14,491 nt of DNA, from positions 58,531 to 73,021 of the forward strand of contig MNRR01000045.1 in assembly GCA_001916055.1 (NCBI GenBank). The letters run 5' to 3'. Under the pieces are notes generated by a model. The model saw only the letters and a list, made by a program, of their open reading frames with translations, had not been told where the DNA came from and did no database searches. This document shows, one piece after another, positions 1-6,441 of this stretch. Numbering within the stretch: the first letter of the stretch is position 1; each line of letters starts with the position of its first letter. A program made the position numbers and the translations under genes. The stretch comes from Clostridium sp. 28_12. GTDB lineage: Bacteria > Bacillota > Clostridia > TANB77 > CAG-508.

Positions 1-217
1 TTTCTGATTCTCTTATTGTGTATGATATCACATAAAAGTTTGCCAAGATGATTACCAACAATACTGTTATAATTTTGAATACAATATTGTTCATAATACT
101 GATTGCTATTGGCAAATAGGCAATCATCATTGCTATGCATACATTCAGACATATTACGTTTTTGATTAACCTTTTTCGTAAGAATTTTCTGTTTCTCCGC
201 TCCCTCAAACTTTCCAT
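1..217 (-). CDS. Unknown two-helix membrane protein, 5' part (runs off the left edge)
   Basis: The first 72 codons of an open frame start at the ATG at 217-215 and continue past base 1. The start is supported by AAAGGAG eight bases upstream and a promoter at 291-319. The N-terminus is very basic (ESLRERRNRKFLRKRLIKN). Two hydrophobic stretches follow, about residues 19-41 (ICLNVCIAMMIAYLPIAISI) and 44-65 (VFKIITVLLVIILANFYVIS), so the protein should sit in the membrane with its N-terminus in the cytoplasm. I do not recognise the family, and the C-terminal part is missing. It lies downstream of the spoIIQ-like gene but is separated from it by a repeat cluster with a hairpin and has its own promoter, so it is probably a separate transcription unit. 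Confidence 0.7.
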   Translation of the reverse strand, partial: MESLRERRNRKFLRKRLIKNVICLNVCIAMMIAYLPIAISIMNNIVFKIITVLLVIILANFYVISYTIRESE

Positions 218-290
218 TACTTATACTCCTTTCAATTGAAAAAAATATTTTGTTTTCTTGCTACTTGCAAGTTTATTTATTAACATGCTT

Positions 291-319
291 ATTCTATCAT
301 AATCTTTTTTCTTTTTCAA
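291..319 (-). promoter_or_regulatory. Vegetative (SigA-type) promoter for the left-edge membrane protein
   Basis: On the minus strand TTGAAA (319-314) is followed after exactly 17 bases by TAGAAT (296-291). Transcription should start near 284, about 67 bases before the ATG at 217. The leader holds a small hairpin, CTTGC-AAGTA-GCAAG, at 257-271. The -35 box begins three bases from the edge of the repeat cluster at 322. The match is good for an AT-rich genome but is judged by eye. Confidence 0.6.
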
Positions 320-321
320 GT

Positions 322-457
322 TGCACACGTGAGATCGCTTTTTTTCCGTGCAAAATTGCACACCTGAGATCGCTTTTTTTCCGTGCAAAATTGCACACTT
401 GAAAACGCTTTTTTTCGGTGCAATTTTGCACGGAAAAAAAGCGTTCTGAAATGTGCT
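322..457. repeat. Repeat cluster 1: three direct units plus one inverted unit
   Basis: Three 31-bp units lie at 322-352, 357-387 and 392-422, at exact 35-bp period with AAAT linkers. Each begins TGCAC and ends GTGCA, with a T7 tract shortly before the right end. The core is GAGATCGC in the first two and GAAAACGC in the third. A fourth unit at 427-457 is inverted (TGCACGG, A7, GCGTT...). Its outer edge overlaps the TAG stop of the spoIIQ-like gene (458-456). The first unit is identical over 31 bases to those at 9064 and 9099, and the second to that at 3584. The cluster fills the gap between the spoIIQ-like stop and the next promoter. Confidence 0.9.
392..456 (-). terminator. Long repeat-made hairpin after the spoIIQ-like gene
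   Basis: Repeat units three and four face each other, so the RNA can fold into one long hairpin. Arms of about 30 bases share AACGC, a T7/A7 tract and (C/G)GTGCAA, around a tiny AT loop, with only a few mismatches. It begins at the stop codon of the spoIIQ-like gene. It has no U-tract just after the stem on the minus strand (the sequence there is TTTTGCACGG), so it is not a textbook intrinsic terminator. It may instead stabilise the mRNA 3' end. Confidence 0.4.
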
Positions 458-1274
458 AAATATATATTGATGGATCTAAATATTCTCCATCTTTTAATAT
501 TTCAAAATGTAAGTGGCATTCCATACTACTTTCAAATGAAGCTGTATTTCCTGCTGTTCCGATAGTCTGTCCTTGCTTTACTTCTTCTCCTTCTACTACA
601 AATTCTGCCGTTAATAGATTTGAATATACAGTCTCATACCCATCATCATGTTCAATTACTACGGTAAGTCCATATCTTGGGTCATTTACTATTGACCTTA
701 CAATTCCGTCTGCTGCTGATTTTATGACACTTGTCTTATCTGCTTTTATATCAACAGCAGTATGTGTTATCCACTCTTTCAATGTCTCTGAATAAATTAA
801 ATTATCTTTCGCAAATTCACATATTATTTCCCCTTCTGTTGGTTTGACAAAACTTACTTCTTTTTTGACTTCTGTATTACTTTTTTCTGACTCTTTTATT
901 TTAGTGTCTGGCTCATCTACTTCTGTAGAATTCATTATATCGGTAGGTTTTGTAGCTTCATTATCTGTTTTTCCTTCATTTGCTTTACTTTCTTTATTTG
1001 TAAAGTTCGAATTAGTTGTATTTGTTGATGTATCTACTATGCTTGCATTTTCTTGTTCTTCTACACTTTTTCCAATTTCAGTACTTACACTTTCAGTATC
1101 TTGCGATGTTTGTTGTTCTTGTGCAACCTCTCCTGTATTGTTTTCAAGCTTAGCAGCAGTTTTATTAAGCATAAACATTATGATTCCTAAAGCTATAACA
1201 AATATAAAAAATATTGCTGCACCTACATATATAAGTAAATTATCATTATTTAAAAATCTTTTTCCTCTTCTCAT
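456..1274 (-). CDS. spoIIQ: SpoIIQ-like M23/LytM-domain protein
   Basis: This 272-residue membrane-anchored LytM protein is the likely forespore SpoIIQ, which binds SpoIIIAH across the intermembrane space during engulfment. I chose the ATG at 1274 because AAGGAGG lies five bases before it; the longer frame has no such site. Residues 13-36 form one membrane segment. Residues 40-140 are a polar linker rich in Ser, Thr, Asn and Glu. Residues 145-272 are the M23 domain. All zinc ligands are visible: H171 and D175 (HTAVD), and H254/H256 (CHLHFE). B. subtilis SpoIIQ lacks a complete site, whereas clostridial SpoIIQ keeps one. The gene follows spoIID by 61 bases, the usual clostridial pairing. Membership of SpoIIQ rather than another LytM protein is inferred from this context. 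Confidence 0.82.
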   Translation of the reverse strand: MRRGKRFLNNDNLLIYVGAAIFFIFVIALGIIMFMLNKTAAKLENNTGEVAQEQQTSQDTESVSTEIGKSVEEQENASIVDTSTNTTNSNFTNKESKANEGKTDNEATKPTDIMNSTEVDEPDTKIKESEKSNTEVKKEVSFVKPTEGEIICEFAKDNLIYSETLKEWITHTAVDIKADKTSVIKSAADGIVRSIVNDPRYGLTVVIEHDDGYETVYSNLLTAEFVVEGEEVKQGQTIGTAGNTASFESSMECHLHFEILKDGEYLDPSIYI

Positions 1275-1335
1275 AGAAACCTCCTTGATAAAAATTATTA
1301 ATACCAGTATTTGCATTTTTTCAAAGATTATTCAT

Positions 1336-2355
1336 TTAAAGAGATTTTAGTTCAGTAATTTCTACATTTGTGTAAAAATGTTTAATTATTTCTTCATAGT
1401 TTGCACCAGATTTTGCCATGCTGTCAGCACCAGTCTGACTCATTCCAACTCCATGCCCATTTCCTTTTACTGAAAATGTGATTTCGTTTTCTCCAATTTC
1501 TACAATGAAATTAGTTGATTTTAGCCCTAGTATTTTTCGCGCCTCAGTTCCTGCAATCTCTTTATTTCCAAATTTGATTGTTTTGACTCTTCCACTTGTC
1601 GTATAATCAATGATTTTTACACAGTCTTCTTTTGAAAAATCGATTTCACAATCAGAATAGGTTTCTTTTAGTTTTTTTAATAATTCATCTTTTTTTAATT
1701 GAACTTGTGATGCAAATTGTGTATATCCGTCTTCTCCTGCAGTTTCAACAGCTTTTAAATACGGATAATCTATGCCTCCCCAAACATTTACAGAACTTTC
1801 AGTTATCCCACCACTATTTGAATGGAAAAATGCATTTATAGGTTCTCCATTGTATGTAACAATTTTATTTGTTGTTGAATTTACACAATCTACAATTTTA
1901 TTCCAATTTTGTTCTGCCTCTTCCTGTTTCCACTTTGTAAATCTCTCTTCTTTGCTTATCCATGCCTGACAACATGCGTAATTGTCGCATATATCTGCAT
2001 TTTCATGCTTTTGTGAATTGTGTTTTATTTGATAAATTGTATATGTTCTTGCAACTATTGCCTGAGCTTTCAATGCTTCTGTTTCATAGCTAGCAGGCAT
2101 TTCAGCTGATACCACACCATACAAGTATTCGTCCAAGTTCAATTCTTCAACAGTTCCAGAATCACTATGTATCAGTTTGATTTTGATTGAATCATTTTTT
2201 TCTTCGGGCTTTTCTTCTGTTTGCTTTGTTTCACTTTCTGTTTCTATCTCTGCAATCGCCTCTTTCTGTGCATTTTTAGGTGTAGCTGTGCAAATCGCTG
2301 GAGCTATAAAAAATATTATTACAAAACCCACAAAATATAACAAAAATTTTTTCAT
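1336..2355 (-). CDS. spoIID: SpoIID lytic transglycosylase
   Basis: SpoIID cleaves glycan strands of septal peptidoglycan during engulfment, acting with SpoIIM and SpoIIP from the mother cell. The 339-residue protein has an N-terminal signal anchor (residues 4-23) and a Glu/Lys-rich linker to about 57, then the SpoIID/LytB domain. Family marks are VVSAEMPASYETEALKAQAI (E85 matches the catalytic Glu), FFHSNSGGITE at 177-187, and GNGHGVGMSQTGA near the C-terminus. A Cys cluster, DICDNYACCQAW (C123, C128, C129), fits the zinc-binding loop known in clostridial SpoIID. The ATG has AAGGAGAGGTA directly before it. The gene starts 12 bases after the sigF stop, so it can be read through from the spoIIA operon. 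I saw no separate SigE promoter, but one could lie inside sigF. Confidence 0.93.
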   Translation of the reverse strand: MKKFLLYFVGFVIIFFIAPAICTATPKNAQKEAIAEIETESETKQTEEKPEEKNDSIKIKLIHSDSGTVEELNLDEYLYGVVSAEMPASYETEALKAQAIVARTYTIYQIKHNSQKHENADICDNYACCQAWISKEERFTKWKQEEAEQNWNKIVDCVNSTTNKIVTYNGEPINAFFHSNSGGITESSVNVWGGIDYPYLKAVETAGEDGYTQFASQVQLKKDELLKKLKETYSDCEIDFSKEDCVKIIDYTTSGRVKTIKFGNKEIAGTEARKILGLKSTNFIVEIGENEITFSVKGNGHGVGMSQTGADSMAKSGANYEEIIKHFYTNVEITELKSL

Positions 2356-2367
2356 TACCTCTCCTTT

Positions 2368-3096
2368 TTAACTAATTAACTTTCTTTTCATCTTTTCTAA
2401 TACTTTTCTTTCAATCCTTGAAACTTGAACTTGAGTAATTCCTAGTATTTTCGAAACTTGCATTTGTGTTTTTTGTTTATAATATCTTAGCAATATTATT
2501 TCTTTTTCATTATCTTCTAATTCTCCAATCAAATTTTTAATTGCTATTTTATTTACGATTTCACTTTGCTCATCTTTTCCTGTTGATATTTGTTCCAAAA
2601 TACTTATTGTTTTGTCTGTTTTATTATCTTTATATTTAGCATCTTCTATTGAATCTACTGGCCTTGTAGAATCCATAACCATTGCTATTTCTTCTTTTGA
2701 AATTCTTAATTCCTTCGATATTTCTTCTAATTTTATATCTCTTCCATATTTACTAATATATTCTTTTTGCAATTCTTTAATTTTAATATTTAGTTCTTTT
2801 ATACTTCTACTGACCTTTATTGGTCCATCATCTCTTATGTATCTTTTTATTTCTCCTAAAATGTATGGTACTGCATATGTTGAAAGTCGAACTTCAAAAC
2901 TTGTGTCAAATCTTTGTATAGCTTTTATAAATCCTATACTACCAATCTGATATAAATCCTCTGTATCATATCCTCTTCCATTAAATCTTCTAACAATGCT
3001 CCATATCAGTCTGTTATTATCCTCGATTAATTTTGTCATATCTTCTTTATTTCCATTTTGAGCACTTTCGATGATTTTCATATCCTGTTCATACAC
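2368..3096 (-). CDS. sigF: Forespore sigma factor F (SpoIIAC)
   Basis: SigF is the first forespore-specific RNA polymerase sigma factor and is held inactive by SpoIIAB. The 242-residue protein shows sigma-70 region 2 (YDTEDLYQIGSIGFIKAIQRFD, then STYAVPYILGEIKRYIRDDG, residues about 43-91), region 3 (about 95-150) and a region 4 helix-turn-helix (about 205-232, TQVQVSRIERKVLEKMKRKL). The start is GTG at 3096-3094, supported by AAGGGGAG seven bases upstream. Its first base is the last base of the spoIIAB TAG stop, so translation is probably coupled. Gene order AA-AB-sigF fixes the identity as SigF rather than SigG, although the two are close in sequence. Confidence 0.94.
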   Translation of the reverse strand: MYEQDMKIIESAQNGNKEDMTKLIEDNNRLIWSIVRRFNGRGYDTEDLYQIGSIGFIKAIQRFDTSFEVRLSTYAVPYILGEIKRYIRDDGPIKVSRSIKELNIKIKELQKEYISKYGRDIKLEEISKELRISKEEIAMVMDSTRPVDSIEDAKYKDNKTDKTISILEQISTGKDEQSEIVNKIAIKNLIGELEDNEKEIILLRYYKQKTQMQVSKILGITQVQVSRIERKVLEKMKRKLIS

Positions 3097-3572
3097 TATT
3101 CATCTCCCCTTATCGAAGCAATTGCCTCTACTAGATTTTCACGGCTCTTTATTCTTTTTTTCATTTTTACCTTTGTCCCAACCCCTAACATGGATTCAAC
3201 CTCAACATCATCCATAAAGCTTTCCATTATGGTAAATCCCATTCCTGACCTTTCTAAATTTGACTTTGTTGTATATAATGGCTGTTTTGCAATTTCAACA
3301 TTCTCAATTCCTTTTCCCGAGTCTGAAATTTCTAAAAAAATTTCATTTTCTATAATTTTGCACGCGAGTTTTACAATTCCTGTATGGTCTTCATATCCAT
3401 GAATTATTGAATTCGTAACAGCTTCTGAAACTGCTGTTTTTATATCTGCAATTTCTTCAAGCGTCGGGTCTAGCTGAGCAACAAATGCTGCTACTGCAAT
3501 CCTCGCAAATGCTTCATTGCTTGACTTGCTTAAAAATTCTATTTTCATTTCATTGTCATATATATTATTCAT
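3096..3572 (-). CDS. spoIIAB: Anti-sigma F factor and SpoIIAA kinase SpoIIAB
   Basis: SpoIIAB is a GHKL-family protein kinase. It sequesters SigF when bound to ATP and phosphorylates SpoIIAA on a serine. The 158-residue protein has the N-box (EAVTNSIIHGYED, E50 and N54), the G1 box DSGKG (84-88), and a glycine-rich lid ending RSGMGF (109-113), all as expected. It is slightly longer than the usual 140-146 residues because of a C-terminal extension after KMKKRIK. The ATG lies inside an ATGA overlap with the spoIIAA stop and is preceded by AGGAGGT at six bases. That ribosome site directly touches the end of a repeat unit (3584), which is unusual. Confidence 0.95.
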   Translation of the reverse strand: MNNIYDNEMKIEFLSKSSNEAFARIAVAAFVAQLDPTLEEIADIKTAVSEAVTNSIIHGYEDHTGIVKLACKIIENEIFLEISDSGKGIENVEIAKQPLYTTKSNLERSGMGFTIMESFMDDVEVESMLGVGTKVKMKKRIKSRENLVEAIASIRGDE

Positions 3573-3952
3573 ATTTTACCTCCTGCACACCTGAGATCGC
3601 TTTTTTTCCGTGCATTGCACATTTGAGATCGCTTTTTTTCTGTGCATTTTATCTCAGGAATTATCTTTAATATGCCACTCATTTCAAATATTTTTCTTAC
3701 TTGAACAGTCAAGTTTGTAACCTCAACCTTTCCACCTAGTATACTTGCTAGCTTATATCTTCCAATTATTAGCCCTATTCCTGCACTATCCATAAAAGAA
3801 ACTTTATTAAAATCAAATATAACTTCTTTAGGCATGTATCTCTCAATTTCATTATCTAGCCTCCTTCTCATATTTTGAACTACATATTCGTCTATTTCTT
3901 CATGTATTTCAAAAATTAATCTTTTGTTTTCTTTTTCATATATACTTTTCAT
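3569..3952 (-). CDS. spoIIAA: Anti-anti-sigma factor SpoIIAA with a repeat-encoded C-terminal tail
   Basis: SpoIIAA is the STAS-domain antagonist that frees SigF by binding SpoIIAB; SpoIIAB phosphorylates it and SpoIIE reactivates it. The phosphorylated serine is S56 in FMDSAGIGLIIGR. Residues 1-102 are the STAS fold and end ...GILKIIPEIK. Residues 103-127 (start CTEKKRSQMCNARKKSDLRC) come entirely from two intergenic-type repeat units read in frame, adding three cysteines and many basic residues. The stop overlaps the spoIIAB start (ATGA). The start ATG has AAAGGAG seven bases upstream. It is the first gene of the spoIIA operon, behind a promoter at 3983-4011 and two Spo0A boxes. Confidence 0.94.
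   Translation of the reverse strand: MKSIYEKENKRLIFEIHEEIDEYVVQNMRRRLDNEIERYMPKEVIFDFNKVSFMDSAGIGLIIGRYKLASILGGKVEVTNLTVQVRKIFEMSGILKIIPEIKCTEKKRSQMCNARKKSDLRCAGGKI
3584..3646. repeat. Repeat cluster 2: two units inside the end of spoIIAA
   Basis: Two 31-bp units (3584-3614 and 3616-3646) are separated by a single T rather than the usual AAAT. The first is identical to the unit at 357-387. The second differs at the sixth to eighth bases and has CTGTGCA for CCGTGCA. Both lie within coding sequence, between the STAS body of spoIIAA and the spoIIAB ribosome site. The one-base linker keeps the frame open through both units. Confidence 0.92.
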
Positions 3953-3982
3953 CTCTTCTCCTTTCCATTTTTTATAGTCTCA

Positions 3983-4011
3983 ATTATATACTTATTTCCA
4001 TTATTTTCCAA
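3983..4011 (-). promoter_or_regulatory. SigA-type promoter of the spoIIA operon
   Basis: On the minus strand TTGGAA (4011-4006) is followed after exactly 17 bases by TATAAT (3988-3983). Transcription would start near 3976, about 24 bases before the spoIIAA ATG at 3952. The B. subtilis spoIIA promoter uses SigH; here the visible elements fit SigA, and I see no good SigH match. Spo0A boxes lie about 20-45 bases upstream of the -35. Confidence 0.65.
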
Positions 4012-4031
4012 GATTAAAAAATAAGAACTTT

Positions 4032-4057
4032 TGTCGAATTCTTAAAAGTTTTCGACA
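4032..4057 (-). promoter_or_regulatory. Two inverted consensus Spo0A boxes upstream of spoIIA
   Basis: TGTCGAA, the published 0A-box core, occurs perfectly on the plus strand at 4032-4038 and perfectly on the minus strand at 4057-4051, facing each other. Relative to the predicted start they sit near -56 to -62 and -75 to -81. Spo0A-P activates spoIIA in Bacillus and Clostridium, so sites here are expected. The boxes lie between the promoter and repeat cluster 3. Confidence 0.75.
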
Positions 4058-4068
4058 TGCCTTACAAT

Positions 4069-4178
4069 TGCACGAAAAGCACGGAAAAAAAGCGAGATAA
4101 TTGGTGCAAAATTGCACGGAAAAAAAGCGAGATAATCGGTGCAAAATTGCACGAAAAAAAAGCGAGATGATTGGTGCA
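4069..4178. repeat. Repeat cluster 3: three units of a variant type plus a fragment
   Basis: Three 31-bp units, at 4078-4108, 4113-4143 and 4148-4178, run at 35-bp period with AAAT linkers, in the opposite orientation to clusters 2 and 4 (A7 on the plus strand). They keep the TGCAC start, the A7GCG block and the GTGCA end, but the inner part is AGATAATTG or close variants instead of the ATCTCACGT type. The first unit has A in place of the initial T and is preceded by a ten-base fragment, TGCACGAAAA, at 4069. The third unit's end overlaps the tail of the dtd terminator. Confidence 0.9.
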
Positions 4179-4179
4179 C

Positions 4180-4211
4180 AAAAAAAGAGCGATTTCAAAT
4201 TGCTATCGCTC
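4180..4211 (-). terminator. Intrinsic terminator of dtd
   Basis: On the minus strand GAGCGAT (4211-4205) pairs with ATCGCTC (4193-4187) across an 11-base loop and is followed at once by T7 (4186-4180). The first stem arm includes the last two sense codons of dtd (GAG CGA) and part of its TAG stop. The second arm plus T7 and GTGCA resembles the half of a repeat unit that reads ATCGC, T7, CCGTGCA. Confidence 0.85.
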
Positions 4212-4640
4212 TATAATTATTGTTACTGGTCCATCATTTAATAATTGGACTTTCATATCTGCGCCAAAAATTCCTTTTTGTACATCAAAACCTTTTTGTG
4301 CACATTCATTGCAGAAATATTCATACAATGGAATTGCTTCGTCTGGTCTGGCAGCTTCGATAAAACTTGGTCTATTTCCTTCACTGCAATCTCCATATAA
4401 TGTGAATTGTGATACTATTAATAATTGACCACCTACATCTTTTAATGATAAATTCATTTTATCATTTTCATCTGTAAAAACTCTCAAGTTACAAAGTTTT
4501 CTTACTAAATAATCTGCTTGTTCCTTTGTGTCTCCTACTTTGATTCCTATTAAAACTAGAAAGCCCTTTTCAATTTCCCCAACAATCTTTTTATCTACTT
4601 CTACACTTGCATTTTTTACTCTTTGTATTACTAATTTCAT
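4203..4640 (-). CDS. dtd: D-aminoacyl-tRNA deacylase
   Basis: Dtd hydrolyses D-amino acids wrongly attached to tRNAs, a cytoplasmic proofreading step. The 145-residue length is standard for the family. Key motifs are SQFTLYGD (77-84, with T80 in the active site) and NDGPVTI (135-141), which form the chirality-selecting pocket across the dimer, plus GNRPSF at 88-93. I placed the start at the ATG at 4640 (MKLVIQRV), the normal family N-terminus, preceded by AGGAGAGATATAT; a longer frame adds 13 residues without support. The gene stands between two terminators, so it is probably monocistronic. I could not find a convincing promoter in the 60 bases upstream. Confidence 0.95.
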   Translation of the reverse strand: MKLVIQRVKNASVEVDKKIVGEIEKGFLVLIGIKVGDTKEQADYLVRKLCNLRVFTDENDKMNLSLKDVGGQLLIVSQFTLYGDCSEGNRPSFIEAARPDEAIPLYEYFCNECAQKGFDVQKGIFGADMKVQLLNDGPVTIIIER

Positions 4641-4699
4641 ATATATCTCTCCTATTCTATAAATACTTATCCATATCAATATATCTTTATAAATATCTA

Positions 4700-4737
4700 T
4701 GCAAAAATCACCTATTAGCTAAAATAGGTGATTTGCA
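4700..4737. terminator. Bidirectional hairpin terminator between the zinc-ribbon gene and dtd
   Basis: A perfect 12-bp stem (AAATCACCTATT at 4705-4716 with its complement at 4723-4734) encloses a six-base loop, with TGCA at both outer edges. T5 follows the stem in each direction. It ends the long gene run from spoIVFA/der to the zinc-ribbon gene, whose stop codon is only four bases away. Confidence 0.85.
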
Positions 4738-4740
4738 TTT

Positions 4741-5376
4741 TTATTGTTCTTGATTTGCTGATTCTTTTGCGTTTTCTTGAGTTTCTACAGACATAACTTC
4801 TGTAACTTTCTCAACAGTGTTTTCTGATGAAGTATTATCTCCTTCATTATTTTCTTGTGCGCCTTGTTCTGAATCTTTCATATTATTTGAGTCTTCTTGT
4901 TCTGAATCTCCTGTATTATTTGAGTTCTCATCTTGTTTTATATCATCTTGATTTGAAGTTTCTTCTGATTTTGCATCTCCATCAACAATTTCAACTTCTT
5001 TTACTTCCATCTCTGGCTGTTTTGCACCACATTTGGGACAAAATGTAGCATCTAAATCAATTTCTGAATGACATTGCTCACATTGTTTCTTCTCTTTTAA
5101 TTCTAATATAGACTTTAAGCATGTTTCAATTTCAGCTGATAAAACATCTAGTTTTGTACATTCTTCTTCAAGTTCTGCTTTTATATCGATGTTTTCTTCT
5201 CTAACATGTTTTTCATAAACTTTTTTACCTATTTCTTTATAAATATTATTTATTTCAGATTTGTCTTCATTTATTTTCATTCTAAGTTTTGCTTCTTTTG
5301 CAATCTTACTTGTTTTTTCAGCTGTTGCATCATATGCAGCACTTGCTTTTTTTCCTAAATTATCAAAAAACCCCAT
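4741..5376 (-). CDS. Zinc-ribbon protein with helical N-terminus and acidic tail
   Basis: This 211-residue protein has three parts. Residues 1-97 are charged and probably helical or coiled-coil (MGFFDNLGKKASAAYDATAEK at the start). Residues 99-116 form a zinc ribbon, CEQC then CPKC (C99, C102, C113, C116). Residues 120-211 are a low-complexity tail rich in Glu, Asn, Ser and Gln. No signal peptide or membrane segment is seen, so it should be cytoplasmic. Small proteins of this plan are common in Clostridia, but I know of no established function. The ATG has AGGAGGAAGAAAAA before it. It follows gpsA by 56 bases and precedes the terminator at 4700-4737, so it is probably the last gene of that run. 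Confidence 0.8.
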   Translation of the reverse strand: MGFFDNLGKKASAAYDATAEKTSKIAKEAKLRMKINEDKSEINNIYKEIGKKVYEKHVREENIDIKAELEEECTKLDVLSAEIETCLKSILELKEKKQCEQCHSEIDLDATFCPKCGAKQPEMEVKEVEIVDGDAKSEETSNQDDIKQDENSNNTGDSEQEDSNNMKDSEQGAQENNEGDNTSSENTVEKVTEVMSVETQENAKESANQEQ

Positions 5377-5432
5377 TTTTTCTTCCTCCTATTTTTATTT
5401 TTAACAATTTATTTGTTTTTATTCTGCTATAT

Positions 5433-6419
5433 TTAGTCTTCACTTTTTTTAGATCTGTTCATTAACATATCTACAGCATCTTCTGGTTTTAATCCTTTGT
5501 ATAATATTCCATATACAGCTTCAACTATTGGCATTTCTATATTATGCAATTTTCCAAGTTCATGTGCTACTTCTATGTTATCAATACTCTCAATTGTCAT
5601 TCCGACTTCTTTTTTTGTTTCTTCCAAACTCTTTCCTTGCCCTATTAATTTTCCAGCTTTTCTATTTCTACTATGTTCACTTAAACATGTAACAATCAAA
5701 TCGCCAAGACCACTTAATCCATATAAAGTTTCTTTTTGCCCACCTAATGCGACACCTAATCTTGATAATTCAGCTAGTCCCCTTGTTATTAAAGCTGCAA
5801 ATGTATTATCTCCTAAACCAATTCCTGCTGCAACACCTGCACAAAATGCAATAATATTTTTTAAAGCTCCACCCAATTCTACACCTTTTACATCTCTTGA
5901 TGTATAGATTCTCATTTTATCTGACATAAACGTATCTTGAACTAGTTTTAAAACAGAATCATATTCTGATGCTACAACTAAAACGGTTGGCACTGCTATT
6001 GATACCTCTTCTGCATGACTTGGCCCTGATAATACTGCAATTTTTGCATTTGGTATTTCTTCTTTGATAACTTCATCCAGTGTTAGCATCGTATCTTTTT
6101 CAAATCCTTTTGAACATATTACAATTGGTTGATTTGTTACATATTGTTCATATTGTTTCACAATATTTCTTGTAAATTTTGATGGTGTTACATGTATGAT
6201 AAAATCAGAACCTTCTATTGCTTCTTTAAATGATGTTGTGCATTCTATACTATCTGGTATTACTACATTAGGTAAGAATTTGCACTTTTTTTCATTATTT
6301 ATTAAATCTCTTTCTTCTTCTAAAAAAGACCATATTTTTATATTGTTTCCAAGTTTTGCTAGGTGAATTGCTAATGCAACACCCCAACTTCCACTTCCTA
6401 TAATAGCTATATTTTTCAT
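5433..6419 (-). CDS. gpsA: Glycerol-3-phosphate dehydrogenase [NAD(P)+]
   Basis: GpsA reduces dihydroxyacetone phosphate to sn-glycerol-3-phosphate, the backbone for phospholipids, in the cytoplasm. The 328-residue length is normal. The Rossmann motif GSGSWG is at 8-13. The conserved lysine (K187) lies in VELGGALKNIIA, followed by GIGLGDNTFAALITRGLAE (200-218), which binds substrate. GLSGLGDLIVTCLSEHSRNR is another family signature. The ATG has CGGAGGAAAAGA just before it. It lies 22 bases after plsY, which uses its product, so the two form one pathway unit. Confidence 0.97.
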   Translation of the reverse strand: MKNIAIIGSGSWGVALAIHLAKLGNNIKIWSFLEEERDLINNEKKCKFLPNVVIPDSIECTTSFKEAIEGSDFIIHVTPSKFTRNIVKQYEQYVTNQPIVICSKGFEKDTMLTLDEVIKEEIPNAKIAVLSGPSHAEEVSIAVPTVLVVASEYDSVLKLVQDTFMSDKMRIYTSRDVKGVELGGALKNIIAFCAGVAAGIGLGDNTFAALITRGLAELSRLGVALGGQKETLYGLSGLGDLIVTCLSEHSRNRKAGKLIGQGKSLEETKKEVGMTIESIDNIEVAHELGKLHNIEMPIVEAVYGILYKGLKPEDAVDMLMNRSKKSED

Positions 6420-6441
6420 TCTTTTCCTCCGTACTAAATAT

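Noticed and set aside
322..457. CRISPR array
   Set aside because: Units repeat at 35 bp but the gaps are constant four-base AAAT linkers, not unique spacers, and one unit is inverted.
844..1350. Plus-strand open frame of 168 codons
   Set aside because: It is the complement of the low-complexity linker of the spoIIQ-like gene, has no ribosome site and no recognisable protein features.
4641..4699. Promoter for dtd
   Set aside because: TTGATA and TAGAAT are only 14 bases apart, too short for SigA; other pairings are weak.
5497..5907. Plus-strand open frame of 136 codons
   Set aside because: It is a shadow of gpsA, a clear conserved gene in the opposite strand.
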